Source: Rhodospirillaceae bacterium
GTDB taxonomy: Bacteria > Pseudomonadota > Alphaproteobacteria > Rhodospirillales > UBA2165
Assembly: GCA_002723345.1 (NCBI GenBank)
Contig: PBNV01000012.1
Coordinates: forward strand, 4,938 to 66,769
Direction of reading: 5' to 3'
Length of the DNA stretch: 61,832 bases
The notes below the pieces were generated by a model. The model was given only the letters and a program-made list of their open reading frames with translations, made no database searches and was not told where the DNA came from. The position numbers and the translations under genes are program-made. This document shows, piece by piece, positions 19,282 to 28,017 of the stretch (position 1 is the first letter of the stretch; each line of letters begins with the position of its first letter).

Positions 19282-20013
19282 TTAATCCGCGCCAACGCCG
19301 TCGGGTTTAGCGAGAATGCCATCAAATAAGATAGTAAGGACAGTATCCGCCATTTCATCCATTGAGGCTGATTTAGCCAGGTCCACACCATGGGTGGCAT
19401 CAACCACGGGGGCCAAACAGTAAGTCATAGCAGCAGCCGAGATAATCGTATGGGTGACGGTGTAAATGGGTAAATTTTTTAACAAGCCGGCGTCGACGCC
19501 TTCTTCCACGGTCTCATCCAGTGGTTCAAATCCCGGCTTTAAGAATTTTTCCGCAATCCAATTCAGCCGCGGGCCAGGGGCAGTTCCCTCATGGATCATG
19601 ATACGACTGAGGCTGATATCACGGGCGCTCATTTTCAAAAATCGCCGGACTAAGACCTTGAGACGGCTGACAGGGTCGAGATCTTTCAACTCGTCCTTGG
19701 CGAGGGGAAAACGTTCGCTTAGATCCCGCATCAACTGTTCAATGGCGGCTTTCCAAATCTGCTCTTTAGATTTGAAATGGTAGTGGACCATAGACTGAGC
19801 CATACCGGCATTCTCCGCGATAAGGCTGGTGGTCACTGCGTCAAAACCATGCTTTGCAAACGCGTCAATTGCGGATTTGAGCAGGCTCTCCTGCGTACTC
19901 TCCTGACGGTTAGCTACCTCCGCCAAAGACGGCCGTCCCCGTCGGGTTCGGCGAACACCGTTTTTCGGTTTTCCGCCGGCCGTTTTCGACTGCAGTTGAA
20001 TACCTGTCATCAT
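19282..20013 (-). CDS. TetR/AcrR family transcriptional regulator
   Basis: A 243-residue TetR-type regulator. After a basic N-terminal tail (R-R-T-R-R-G-R-P-S), the helix-turn-helix covers about residues 40-85 with F-A-K-H-G-F-D-A-V-T-T and V-H-Y-H-F-K-S-K-E. The rest is a helical ligand-binding domain of low similarity. It lies inside the operon, 6 nt after the sulfatase stop and 20 nt before the acyl-CoA synthetase. It therefore probably represses its own operon in response to an acyl-CoA or the pathway substrate. A candidate operator is the long inverted repeat at 21653-21686 in front of the sulfatase gene. This pairing is inferred. Confidence 0.88.
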   Translation of the reverse strand: MMTGIQLQSKTAGGKPKNGVRRTRRGRPSLAEVANRQESTQESLLKSAIDAFAKHGFDAVTTSLIAENAGMAQSMVHYHFKSKEQIWKAAIEQLMRDLSERFPLAKDELKDLDPVSRLKVLVRRFLKMSARDISLSRIMIHEGTAPGPRLNWIAEKFLKPGFEPLDETVEEGVDAGLLKNLPIYTVTHTIISAAAMTYCLAPVVDATHGVDLAKSASMDEMADTVLTILFDGILAKPDGVGAD

Positions 20014-20019
20014 GAAAGA

Positions 20020-21630
20020 CTACCCGGCTGTCACTTGAAGGGGTGTGCGGGACTCGTAATGCACGATATTTTTCAGCATCCGATCCATCAGCTCCAGCCG
20101 AATGGTCTGATGTTCGGGTGAGGTCCAGAGATTGACTATTTCGCCCGGGTCCTGACGAAGATCATATAGCTCCCCCCACGTCTCGCCGGCGTAGTAAGAC
20201 AGCCGCCAGTCGAGATCGACGAAGGTTTTAACCCGCATAGGAAGATCCCGCCCGGGCAAAGGAAGCGAAGTCGCCTGCTCGACAACGACCCCGTCGCGTT
20301 TAGACGCTTCGCCATCCGCCATGATCTTATTGAGATCCTCTCCGAGCATGCCTGCCGATGGAGCCAGGCCAGCTCGCGTAAGAATAGAATTAGGAATATC
20401 CTGAGAGCAACCAATCCCTGTCTCAACCTGCCCGGGACATTCGTCTGCGGGATCCATCCAGATGAACGGAACGCGAATAAGGCCTTGATAATGAAGCAGG
20501 GCTTTTTGCATGAGACCATGGTCACCCATCCAGTCCCCGTGATCACTGGTCAAAATGATGACAGTACTCTTATCGAGGCCCCGTTCCCTGAGCCTTTCCA
20601 ATATCCGCCCCACACTGTCATCTATGAAGGCGATCATACCGTAAGTAAGCGCAGTAATTTGTCTTGCCTCGTCTTCATTGACGGCATACGGACGCACCCA
20701 GTCTCGATTGGCACTGCCATCCGCAAGTTCTTGATGCATCCGCGCCAGAATAGGCGTTTGATCATGGGGCTGGTGGTAGAAGGATGGCGGCAACTCAATG
20801 TCGGCCGGGTCATACATATCCTAATATTTGCCCGGTGGCGTAAACGGATGATGGGGATCAGGAAAACTACACTGAATAAAAAAGGGCTTTTCCTGAGCGC
20901 CTCTGGCATACCTGTCGAGATATTCCAGGGTCATCTCCGCAACATAGTTGGTGGGATAAAGTTGTTCCGGCATGCGGGGTTTGCGAGCTTGCGGCGCAGT
21001 GTAGCGGGGGTCGGGTTCGGGATTAACACTGGAGCGATTGCTCGACGCATCGGGAAATCTCTCGTTGAGCCAATGGGTGTAATGCCCTTGCACATCGTCT
21101 CCATGCCACGTGCACACGCGGAATTTTTCGAAACCGTAATAGTCGCCTTCTTGCTCGTCAGCCTCTGGGTCACTGGAGAATTCGAAGTTCAACTCCCGAT
21201 CATATTCTGGCCCAGACCGAAGTCCCATGCTGGCGTCACGCAGTGCGCTGGGCGGTGGGTCAAGATCTTCTGATGTTTTGCGAAAACCTGGTCGGTCCTT
21301 GGTCATATTCTGAAAATGAGCTTTACCAAAAAGCGCAGTTTCATAGCCCCCTGCTTGGAGTAGGTGTGAAAAACACACCGAGTCTAAGGCCATTGGAATT
21401 CCATTTACCCGCACCCCATGCTGAGTGATGGTTTGCCCCGTCATGATGGTGGCCCTGTTAGTCTGACAAATTCCGGAATTAACGAAGAAATTCTCAAAAC
21501 GGCGCCCTCGATGCGCAAGTGAATCTAAGTGAGGCGTTCTCAGGATGGGATTACCCGCGCAACTGAGATGGTCGGCCCGCTGCTGATCCGTAACAATGAA
21601 CAGGAAATTTGGGCGGTGGGCAGTCATCAA
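20020..21630 (-). pseudogene. Sulfatase (alkaline phosphatase superfamily), interrupted by an in-frame amber codon
   Basis: Two frames in the same phase make one sulfatase of about 535 residues. They are separated only by a TAG at 20821-20823, where the context P-P-G-K-Y-stop-D-M-Y-D-P matches the family stretch with tryptophan at that place (TGG to TAG). The first part has the strand F-L-F-I-V-T-D-Q-Q-R and the formylglycine motif region I-C-Q-T-N-R-A-T. The CxTxR form there is a variant of the usual CxPxR. The second part has the metal-site motif TSDHGDWMGDHG. Sulfatases hydrolyse sulfate esters after Cys is converted to formylglycine. As the first gene of the acyl-CoA operon it suggests a sulfated substrate. 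Confidence 0.87.
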
Positions 21631-21652
21631 TTAAGTGTCCTTTGCTCTCGGT

Positions 21653-21686
21653 ATCATTTTATTGTTTATTCAATCAATAAAATGAT
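21653..21686. promoter_or_regulatory. Long perfect inverted repeat, candidate TetR operator in the divergent promoter region
   Basis: Arms ATCATTTTATTG (21653-21664) and CAATAAAATGAT (21675-21686) are perfect inverted copies separated by 10 bp. The repeat lies 22 bp upstream of the sulfatase start on the minus strand and 100 bp before the DUF35 gene on the plus strand. Its location between two divergent transcription units, one of which encodes a TetR regulator, suggests an operator. A second, less perfect AT-rich repeat (CAATTA at 21732 with TAATTG at 21749) lies nearer the DUF35 gene. The regulator link is inferred. Confidence 0.6.
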
Positions 21687-21786
21687 GGTACCATGATGAT
21701 GATTTAGAGGACAATGACAAAATTATAAGATCAATTATACTATAAAATTAATTGTATGATCTATTTGTATTAATAAGGAGGCCCCG

Positions 21787-22197
21787 ATGGTGGATACGAA
21801 GCAACGTCACTTGCCCAGGCCCACGCCCGAGACATTACACTTCTGGGATGGCACGCGATCCGGTGAACTTCGCCTCCAGACATGTGATGACTGTGGTGCG
21901 GTCTATTTTCCGCCGCGGCCGTTTTGTCCTGAGTGCAGCAACCGAAACGTGTCAGTCTTCGCCGCTAGCGGGCGAGCAACTTTGTACAGTTATGTGATCA
22001 GTAATATCCCGGCACCGGGCCTGGAGCCACCCTTTTCCGTCGCCGTGGTGACCCTAGAAGAAGGCCCTCGATTGATGACAAATATTGTCGGCTGTGACCA
22101 AACGCCAGAGGCCTTGACATTAGACATGCCTCTTGAAGTGACCTTTGAAGCGCAAAGCGACGAGATCACGCTCCCATTTTTCAAGCCGGCAGGGTGA
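21787..22197 (+). CDS. DUF35 / OB-fold zinc-ribbon acyl-CoA-associated protein
   Basis: A 136-residue protein with the DUF35 layout. An N-terminal helix has the F-W-D-G-T-R-S-G-E-L motif, then a rubredoxin-like zinc ribbon with cysteine pairs CDDC and CPEC near residues 33-50, then an OB-fold. Strong AAGGAGG lies 5 nt before the ATG. Proteins of this family bind acyl-CoA and pair with thiolase-like partners, for example as the aldolase Ltp2-ChsH2(DUF35) complexes of steroid side-chain breakdown. The thiolase-like gene starts 4 nt after its stop, so a complex is likely. Confidence 0.88.
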   Translation: MVDTKQRHLPRPTPETLHFWDGTRSGELRLQTCDDCGAVYFPPRPFCPECSNRNVSVFAASGRATLYSYVISNIPAPGLEPPFSVAVVTLEEGPRLMTNIVGCDQTPEALTLDMPLEVTFEAQSDEITLPFFKPAG

Positions 22198-22201
22198 CGT
22201 T

Positions 22202-23353
22202 ATGGCGAGGGGGTCTGTGGCCGTGGTCGGCGCAGCAGAAACGTCGAAAATGGGACAAATCACGGAGATGTCCGAGCTTCAACTACAGGCCGACGCTGCC
22301 TTAAATGCGATGGCAGATGCGGGACTGACTGCCGCGGACATCGACGGCATTGCAACAGCTGGAAAACCGCCGGACGCTCTCGCTCAATATCTCGGGATTA
22401 CACCGTCCTGGCTTGACGGAACGCTCATTGGCGGCAGCTCTTTTATGTTGCATGTACGTCACGCACTCTCAGCAATAGAGACGGGGCTGTGCACGACCGT
22501 GCTGATCGTGCATGGAGAAAGTGGTCGTTCCCGCGTGGAGGCCGAGGGCTTTCCAGAATTCATAGGCGGCAAGCTAGCCGGCCAGTTTGAGGTCCCCTAC
22601 GGGGCCAGCTTGCCGCCAACCATGTTTACCATTCCGGTGCTCCGTTATCTTGCGTCACACGGCCTAACACCTGAGGATATGGCACCAGTTTCGGTCATAC
22701 AGCGGGAATGGGCGGCCCTCAATCCGCGCGCCACCTTCAAGGATCCGATCACGGTCGACGACGTCATGAACGCCCGCATGGTGGCCTATCCCTTTACCCT
22801 GCTGATGTGCTGTCTTCGAACCGATGGCGGCGGAGCGCTTATCCTGACGGCAGCAGATCGAGCAAAAGATTTTCCGCATTTGCCTGTCTATGTTCTTGGA
22901 ACGGGAGAGAGCGCGGAGGGCCCCCTTGTAAGTCAGCTTGAGGATTTCACATCATCTAAGGCTTCCCGACTGTCGGGCAAGCGAGCCTTTGAGGAAGCTG
23001 GTATTTCTCATGCAGATGTGGACCATCTGATGATTTATGACGCCTTTGCTCATGTCCCCCTATATGGGTTGGAAGATCTTGGGTTTTGTCAACCAGGCGA
23101 GGCGGCGGAATTTATCCGCAACCGTCATACGGCGCCCGGTGGCCGCTTACCGCTCAATACAAACGGCGGCGGTCTGAGCTATATGCATTCCGGCATGTAT
23201 GGCATGTACGCCATGCAAGAGAGCATTCGGCAACTTCGGGGCACCGCACCGGCCCAGGTCCCGAACGCAAATATATCAGTCGCCCATGGCGTGGGCGGTA
23301 TGTTCTCAGTCGCGGGGACAATCATTTTTGGAACCGAGTCAGCTATGCAATGA
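22202..23353 (+). CDS. Thiolase-like protein of the SCP-x / Ltp2 lipid-transfer group
   Basis: A 383-residue thiolase-fold protein that starts M-A-R-G-S-V-A-V-V-G-A-A-E-T, typical of non-decarboxylating SCP-x-type thiolases. It lacks the GHPxGATG motif. In its place are N-T-N-G-G-G-L and the C-terminal A-H-G-V-G-G-M-F, as in lipid-transfer thiolase-like proteins. The start at 22202 is fixed by the homology and by its position 4 nt after the DUF35 stop. In steroid degraders such proteins with a DUF35 partner perform retro-aldol release of a short acyl-CoA. Thiolytic cleavage is the alternative. Divergent from the sulfatase/acyl-CoA operon, it probably belongs to the same pathway. Confidence 0.85.
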   Translation: MARGSVAVVGAAETSKMGQITEMSELQLQADAALNAMADAGLTAADIDGIATAGKPPDALAQYLGITPSWLDGTLIGGSSFMLHVRHALSAIETGLCTTVLIVHGESGRSRVEAEGFPEFIGGKLAGQFEVPYGASLPPTMFTIPVLRYLASHGLTPEDMAPVSVIQREWAALNPRATFKDPITVDDVMNARMVAYPFTLLMCCLRTDGGGALILTAADRAKDFPHLPVYVLGTGESAEGPLVSQLEDFTSSKASRLSGKRAFEEAGISHADVDHLMIYDAFAHVPLYGLEDLGFCQPGEAAEFIRNRHTAPGGRLPLNTNGGGLSYMHSGMYGMYAMQESIRQLRGTAPAQVPNANISVAHGVGGMFSVAGTIIFGTESAMQ

Positions 23354-23450
23354 GGCCTTCAAGCCACCTTGCCTTAAAACGACCAAAATTAAGCGACATC
23401 CCTAGAGTGAAATGCCCGTAACATCTTATCTGTAATACTTGGCACCGATG

Positions 23451-24335
23451 CTATTCAGGTTGCCGGTTCATGATCAAAATGGCGCTTACAACAAACACCA
23501 ATCCGATGAGTGCCTGATAGGTTATCGCCTCCCCTAAAACAGGCCAGGCGAAAATAAAGGCCGAAATGGGAGAAAGCGTGAGGGTAATGCCGACGGTAGA
23601 GGATGGAATACGGCCCAAAGCCCAAATGAAGGCAGCAAACTGGACCGCGGCACCAATAACGCCCAAGAGGAGCATAATGCCCCATTCAACAATCGTAAAA
23701 TCCGGGACGCGTATGGGAAACCCAACATGCGGCGACGCTGAGATCAGCGCGAGCACGCCAATCGCCATCACAACGGCGGTAAAATAAATACCGCCATACT
23801 TCATGATATAGGGCTTAGCGTAGATGGTATAGATCGAGACCGTGAGTGCTGCCAGCAGCATCAAGCTGTCTCCGACCAGAATGTCTGTGCCACTTGCTGT
23901 TGCGACAAGGCTATCGCTTACAGCTGCTGCAACACCGACAAAGGCTAAAAGAACGCAAATCATTTTCACCTTGGTCATAACCTCACGGCCAAGAGTCCAG
24001 GCGAGAACCAGAGTAATAATGGGAGAAGTTGCCAGCCCGACCGCCCCGCGGGCAGCGGTGGTGAGGACAAGAGACGCATTGAACAAAAAGGTAAACAATC
24101 CAAAGAATAAAGCACCCAGAAAAATGACGGCTGGCCAATCAGCTGACGCGATCGGTTTTCTGCGAAAGCCAACAACCAAAAATGGCATCAAGCAAAGGGC
24201 GCCGATACCGAAACGGATCGCCGCCATTGATTGTGGGTCGGTTTCAGGAATGAGTAAACGGGTCCCGACGATCGATATACCCGCACTTAGAGACGAAAAA
24301 GCGGCCAGGAACTTAGCCCAATGAATATAGGTCAT
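23451..24335 (-). CDS. EamA/DMT superfamily membrane transporter
   Basis: A 294-residue protein with ten predicted hydrophobic helices arranged as two EamA repeats; the second begins near residue 150. Hallmarks include A-A-I-R-F-G-I-G-A near residue 38 and P-I-S-A-F-I-F-A-W-P-V-L-G-E near the end. DMT exporters move amino acids, nucleotide derivatives or other small metabolites. It is convergent with the thiolase-like gene and followed on the same strand by nothing close; the upstream arylformamidase-like gene ends about 1.0 kb before its stop and 75 bp before its start's far side, so they may share a promoter. Substrate unknown. Confidence 0.85.
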   Translation of the reverse strand: MTYIHWAKFLAAFSSLSAGISIVGTRLLIPETDPQSMAAIRFGIGALCLMPFLVVGFRRKPIASADWPAVIFLGALFFGLFTFLFNASLVLTTAARGAVGLATSPIITLVLAWTLGREVMTKVKMICVLLAFVGVAAAVSDSLVATASGTDILVGDSLMLLAALTVSIYTIYAKPYIMKYGGIYFTAVVMAIGVLALISASPHVGFPIRVPDFTIVEWGIMLLLGVIGAAVQFAAFIWALGRIPSSTVGITLTLSPISAFIFAWPVLGEAITYQALIGLVFVVSAILIMNRQPE

Positions 24336-24410
24336 GAACGCAACAACTTACAATTAAGAAGCTATCATAACAGTTATGTCAGCCTGACCAAACTTATGGT
24401 GTACGCTGTC

Positions 24411-25271
24411 TTACACCGCCGCGATCAGTTCAAAAAGTTTTTCAGTCAAGACACTGGCAGGATCAGCCAATTCTAACGGAATGTCGAAATGATTTCTGTG
24501 AGCAATTTCAAAACAGTCAGCTTCAAAACCAGCTGCTCGCCAAGCCGCTGCGTAGTCGTCGCTTTGGCGTTTGAACTCATTCGTCTCCGAACCACCATAA
24601 GACAGTATCAGGGGACACCCAACTGATGGCAAATTAGCCAGGGGACTGTTGCGACGCGCCGACGTCTCGTCCAAGCCAACCCATTCATTTGCGTAACATA
24701 ACTGGATTGGCTCTAAATCAAACAGACCACTCAACAGCACGCCGCCTTTGACGATCTTCTCCGGCACTCCAAAGGCATCGTGCCAACCCCGACTGACCAG
24801 CATACCGGCCAAGTGTCCGCCCGCGGAGGAACCAGCCACAAATATCCGCTCCGGATCGCAACCGTAAGCCGCACTATTCTGATAAAGCCAGGCCAGGGCC
24901 CGTCGGACTTCAGCAACGATCCCATCTAAAGTGGCATGGGGCCGCAAGGTATAGTTTACCGCCGCCGTTGCAATTCCGCGCGTCTCCATACACGGGGCCA
25001 TAAAGCTGGACTCATTCTTCGACAATGCGCGCCAATAACCACCATGAATAAAAACTAACAAAGGCGCTCCGTCGCCAGCGGGAAATAAGTCCAGAGTTTC
25101 CTCCGAACTGGCTCCAAAAGAGAGTGCTTCCTCAAAAGGCAGGCGCGCGCGCGCAGCCGCGCTTCCCTCTGTATACATCTCGATAAACGGCGAGATATCA
25201 CCCACTGTAGCTTGGGCGTTGTATTGATGATCCAAAGTTGCCTGATCGAAGGCTCGGTAGATAGCGGACAT
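24411..25271 (-). CDS. Alpha/beta hydrolase, arylformamidase (kynurenine formamidase)-like
   Basis: A 286-residue alpha/beta hydrolase. The oxyanion motif F-I-H-G-G-Y-W near residue 73 is the arylformamidase hallmark, the nucleophile elbow is A-G-S-S-A-G-G-H, and the catalytic histidine is in A-H-R-N-H-F-D near the C-terminus. GAAGAGG 8 nt upstream supports the start. Related enzymes hydrolyse N-formylkynurenine and other formamides or esters. It is divergent from an NMT1-type ABC transporter, with two unrelated formamidase-type cyclase genes 6 kb away. No tryptophan dioxygenase is in the window, so a role in kynurenine metabolism is not supported here. Confidence 0.85.
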   Translation of the reverse strand: MSAIYRAFDQATLDHQYNAQATVGDISPFIEMYTEGSAAARARLPFEEALSFGASSEETLDLFPAGDGAPLLVFIHGGYWRALSKNESSFMAPCMETRGIATAAVNYTLRPHATLDGIVAEVRRALAWLYQNSAAYGCDPERIFVAGSSAGGHLAGMLVSRGWHDAFGVPEKIVKGGVLLSGLFDLEPIQLCYANEWVGLDETSARRNSPLANLPSVGCPLILSYGGSETNEFKRQSDDYAAAWRAAGFEADCFEIAHRNHFDIPLELADPASVLTEKLFELIAAV

Positions 25272-25373
25272 TGGTCATCCTCTTCTTGATTTACCAGCTT
25301 ATCAGTCTTGCGTGACTCGCAATTGATAATTACCTAGGATTTAATAAAATATCAAAGGTGTGGGAGATCCACC

Positions 25374-26162
25374 ATGGGCGAAAACCCGACTGAAGATATT
25401 GCAGCCTTCACAGATGTAATCGTCGAATTTGGCGATGAAACAATCTATGATGGTTTAAGTTTTACCGTTAAGAGAGGCGAATTTCTTTGCATCCTCGGCC
25501 CCAGTGGCTGTGGCAAATCGACGTCTCTGCGTTTAATGGGTAATCTCTTGGAAGCCCAGGGTGGGGAAGTCTCCATCGAGGGCTTGCCGCCAGAGCGCGG
25601 CTGGAACAAACTTGCCTACGTCTTCCAGTCACCCCGACTTGTGCCCTGGAGATCAGCATTAGGAAACGTATTGCTGGGCATGGAACTTCGATTTGAGAAG
25701 CAGTCTAAGTGGGAACGCGAAGAGACCGCCCGCAGACTGCTTAATATGGTGGGCTTGCAAAATGATATGGATAAATATCCGTCGATGCTGTCGGGCGGGG
25801 AGCGCCAGCGTGTAGCTATAGCCCGCGCCCTTTCTGTTGATCCCAACATTATTTTGATGGACGAGCCGTTTTCCGCGCTAGACCTCAACACACGCTGGCG
25901 AATGCGTAGTGAGATCATTCGGATCTGGAAAGAAACAAAAAAAACCGTCATATTTGTGACTCATGACGTGGATGAGGCACTCGTCCTGGCGGATCGTATT
26001 CTGCTACTCTCCAACAAACCGACAAAAGCTCTGGAGACCATTGTGCTCGATCAGCCTCGCCCCAGGGACATTGAAAACTCGGAGAGCTTGAGTGCGCAAA
26101 AGTCAAAACTGATTTCCCTCTTCCGCCAACTCGAACAAACGGCAGATTTGGAGACAGTTTAG
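25374..26162 (+). CDS. ABC transporter ATP-binding protein, SsuB/TauB-like
   Basis: A 262-residue ATPase with Walker A GPSGCGKST, signature LSGGERQRVAIARAL and Walker B ILMDEPFSAL, followed by the H-loop FVTHDVDEAL. This set is typical of the nitrate/sulfonate/taurine class of importers. GGGAG lies before the ATG. It is the first gene of an operon with a binding protein and two permeases, all on the plus strand. The order ATPase, binding protein, permease, permease is unusual for simple Ssu or Tau systems. Confidence 0.9.
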   Translation: MGENPTEDIAAFTDVIVEFGDETIYDGLSFTVKRGEFLCILGPSGCGKSTSLRLMGNLLEAQGGEVSIEGLPPERGWNKLAYVFQSPRLVPWRSALGNVLLGMELRFEKQSKWEREETARRLLNMVGLQNDMDKYPSMLSGGERQRVAIARALSVDPNIILMDEPFSALDLNTRWRMRSEIIRIWKETKKTVIFVTHDVDEALVLADRILLLSNKPTKALETIVLDQPRPRDIENSESLSAQKSKLISLFRQLEQTADLETV

Positions 26163-26220
26163 CCCGTCAAATTTTACTCACGCCAACGATCAAACTATTA
26201 AAGAAAAAGGAGATTTAAAA

Positions 26221-27225
26221 ATGAAAACCTCAGGATTTTTGAAATTGGCCAGTTTGCCCATTGCATTGGCAGTGGCCGGACTTGTCAGCATAACGCAAGC
26301 AAGCGCTAAGGAAAAAATCACCTACGCTTACCTTGCCGACCCGGCACTCGAAGGGGTGCTCTATGCCATCAAAAACGGTATCGTAAAATCCGATAAGATC
26401 GAGATCGAGGCCAGTGCGCTGCAAATCCCGGCACTAATTTCATCCACACCAGCCAAGAAATATGACGTAATTATGAATGCTGTGATGGCCATTCCGTTCG
26501 CCAAACGGCGTGGTCTGGATCTCGTTGTGCTTTCATCGGCCTTGCGCTCTGCTAAAGGACGTCTCGGTGCAGGAATTTGGGTGAAGAAGGACAGCCCCTA
26601 CAAAACCCTTGCTGACCTTAAAGGAAAAAAAATCGGCAGTTACTCCCTTCGCGCCACAGGCACCACGTGGATCCGTATAGCGTTGGCAAAAAAATATGAT
26701 GTAAATGTGTCTTATAAGGGCGGCGACTTCTCTTGGGTTCAAATTCCAGCACCAGCCTTGCTGTCAGCCCTAGAAACCGGCCGCGTGGATGCCGCGACTT
26801 TGATTCATGCCCAAGCCTATTCTGCCCGTAAAACCGGAAATTACCGCGTACTGGCCTGGACCAATAAGGATATTAAGGAGATGTTTGGGGTCGATAGCTT
26901 GTCTGCAGTGAACGTGACCTACCCTGACAAGCTCAACACCCGTCCCGATGCCTTTCGTGAATTCAATCGCATGATGCATGAGTCCGTTAAATACGCGGTT
27001 GCGAATGCAGACAAGGTGGGTGCGGCTATAGCCAAAAATACGGCGAAGATCGAGCCGGGTTACTTTAAGGCATGGATCAACGACTACTCCTATTTCCCGG
27101 GTGCGGTCAGCGCAGAAGATAAGAAAGCCATGACGCTAGTGTGGAGCCAATCTAAGGATATGGGCATCTTAAAGAAGGTCCCGGATGTTGAAAAAGCCAT
27201 TTGGCGGGATGCCATCAAGGAATAG
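26221..27225 (+). CDS. ABC transporter substrate-binding protein, NMT1/THI5-like
   Basis: A 334-residue exported binding protein. The signal peptide covers about residues 1-28, with cleavage near T-Q-A-S-A. The mature chain shows the type II fold of the NMT1/SsuA family, with D-L-K-G-K-K-I-G-S-Y near residue 135 and V-D-A-A-T-L-I near 185. AAGGAG precedes the start. Members bind sulfonates, nitrate, thiamine-pyrimidine precursors, riboflavin or aromatic acids. Nearby isochorismatase-family and cyclase-family hydrolases hint at an amide or N-heterocycle, but this is a guess. Confidence 0.88.
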   Translation: MKTSGFLKLASLPIALAVAGLVSITQASAKEKITYAYLADPALEGVLYAIKNGIVKSDKIEIEASALQIPALISSTPAKKYDVIMNAVMAIPFAKRRGLDLVVLSSALRSAKGRLGAGIWVKKDSPYKTLADLKGKKIGSYSLRATGTTWIRIALAKKYDVNVSYKGGDFSWVQIPAPALLSALETGRVDAATLIHAQAYSARKTGNYRVLAWTNKDIKEMFGVDSLSAVNVTYPDKLNTRPDAFREFNRMMHESVKYAVANADKVGAAIAKNTAKIEPGYFKAWINDYSYFPGAVSAEDKKAMTLVWSQSKDMGILKKVPDVEKAIWRDAIKE

Positions 27226-27237
27226 TGAATAAGATTA

Positions 27238-28017
27238 GTGTCGCGTCTATTTGCGATCCCGGCTAGGCGCAAAGCGCGCTTAGCCGGGCATCTGTTTATC
27301 CTCGGATTTCTTGCCACTTGGTTTCTTTATAGCTCGCTGGTCGAGAGCTATGTGATGCCGGGCCCGTGGGCTGTGGCCTCGCGTCTCGGCCTAATGTTTA
27401 CCGACATCCATGAAGTCGGCCACATGTTCTATTCCTTCGCGCATATCATATCCGCGGTCATTATCTCTTTCTTTATCGGTTCATTCTTGGCCTTTTTTGC
27501 GCATTATCTGGACGTGTTCGACACCATGGTGCATGGCCGATTGAGCCCCTTTTTAAATTCTTTTTCTGGCATTGGCTGGACTTTTCTAGCGATAATTTGG
27601 TTCGGCATTTCGGATGTTACCGTGGTGTTTGTTATCTCCATGGTGCTAATCCCATTCGCTATCATCAATATGCGCGAAGCACTGATCAACCTGGACCAAG
27701 AACGGATCGAAATGTCGGTCAGTTTCACCCGATCGGGCTGGAGGCGGTTCCGTCTCGTGATCTTGCCATCACTCTATCCTTTTATCTTCGCCACAATCCG
27801 AATTAGTTTCGGTGTTGCATGGAAGGTGGCCCTTACAGCCGAATTGTTCGGTGGAAACACTGGCCTCGGCTACATGCTCAACCTGGCCCGTCAGGATTTT
27901 GACATGCCGCTCGTTTTGGCTGTTATTGTGGTCATCATCGCCTTTGTCTACTCAACGGACCGGTGGATTTTTTCTCCCATCCAGGCACATCTTGCGAGGC
28001 ATCATGGAGCAAGTTGA
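27238..28017 (+). CDS. ABC transporter permease (first of a pair)
   Basis: A 259-residue inner-membrane permease of the BPD_transp_1 family, starting at GTG 27238. An in-frame stop just upstream and no better codon downstream leave this as the best start. Five to six hydrophobic segments and the EAA-like coupling loop (M-R-E-A-L-I-N-L-D-Q-E-R-I-E-M) are visible. The segment P-F-L-N-S-F-x-x-x-G-W-x-x-L-A-I-I-W-F-G is shared with the next gene, so the two are paralogues. Its end overlaps the next permease by 14 bp, which implies coupled translation and a heterodimeric channel. Confidence 0.87.
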   Translation: MSRLFAIPARRKARLAGHLFILGFLATWFLYSSLVESYVMPGPWAVASRLGLMFTDIHEVGHMFYSFAHIISAVIISFFIGSFLAFFAHYLDVFDTMVHGRLSPFLNSFSGIGWTFLAIIWFGISDVTVVFVISMVLIPFAIINMREALINLDQERIEMSVSFTRSGWRRFRLVILPSLYPFIFATIRISFGVAWKVALTAELFGGNTGLGYMLNLARQDFDMPLVLAVIVVIIAFVYSTDRWIFSPIQAHLARHHGAS

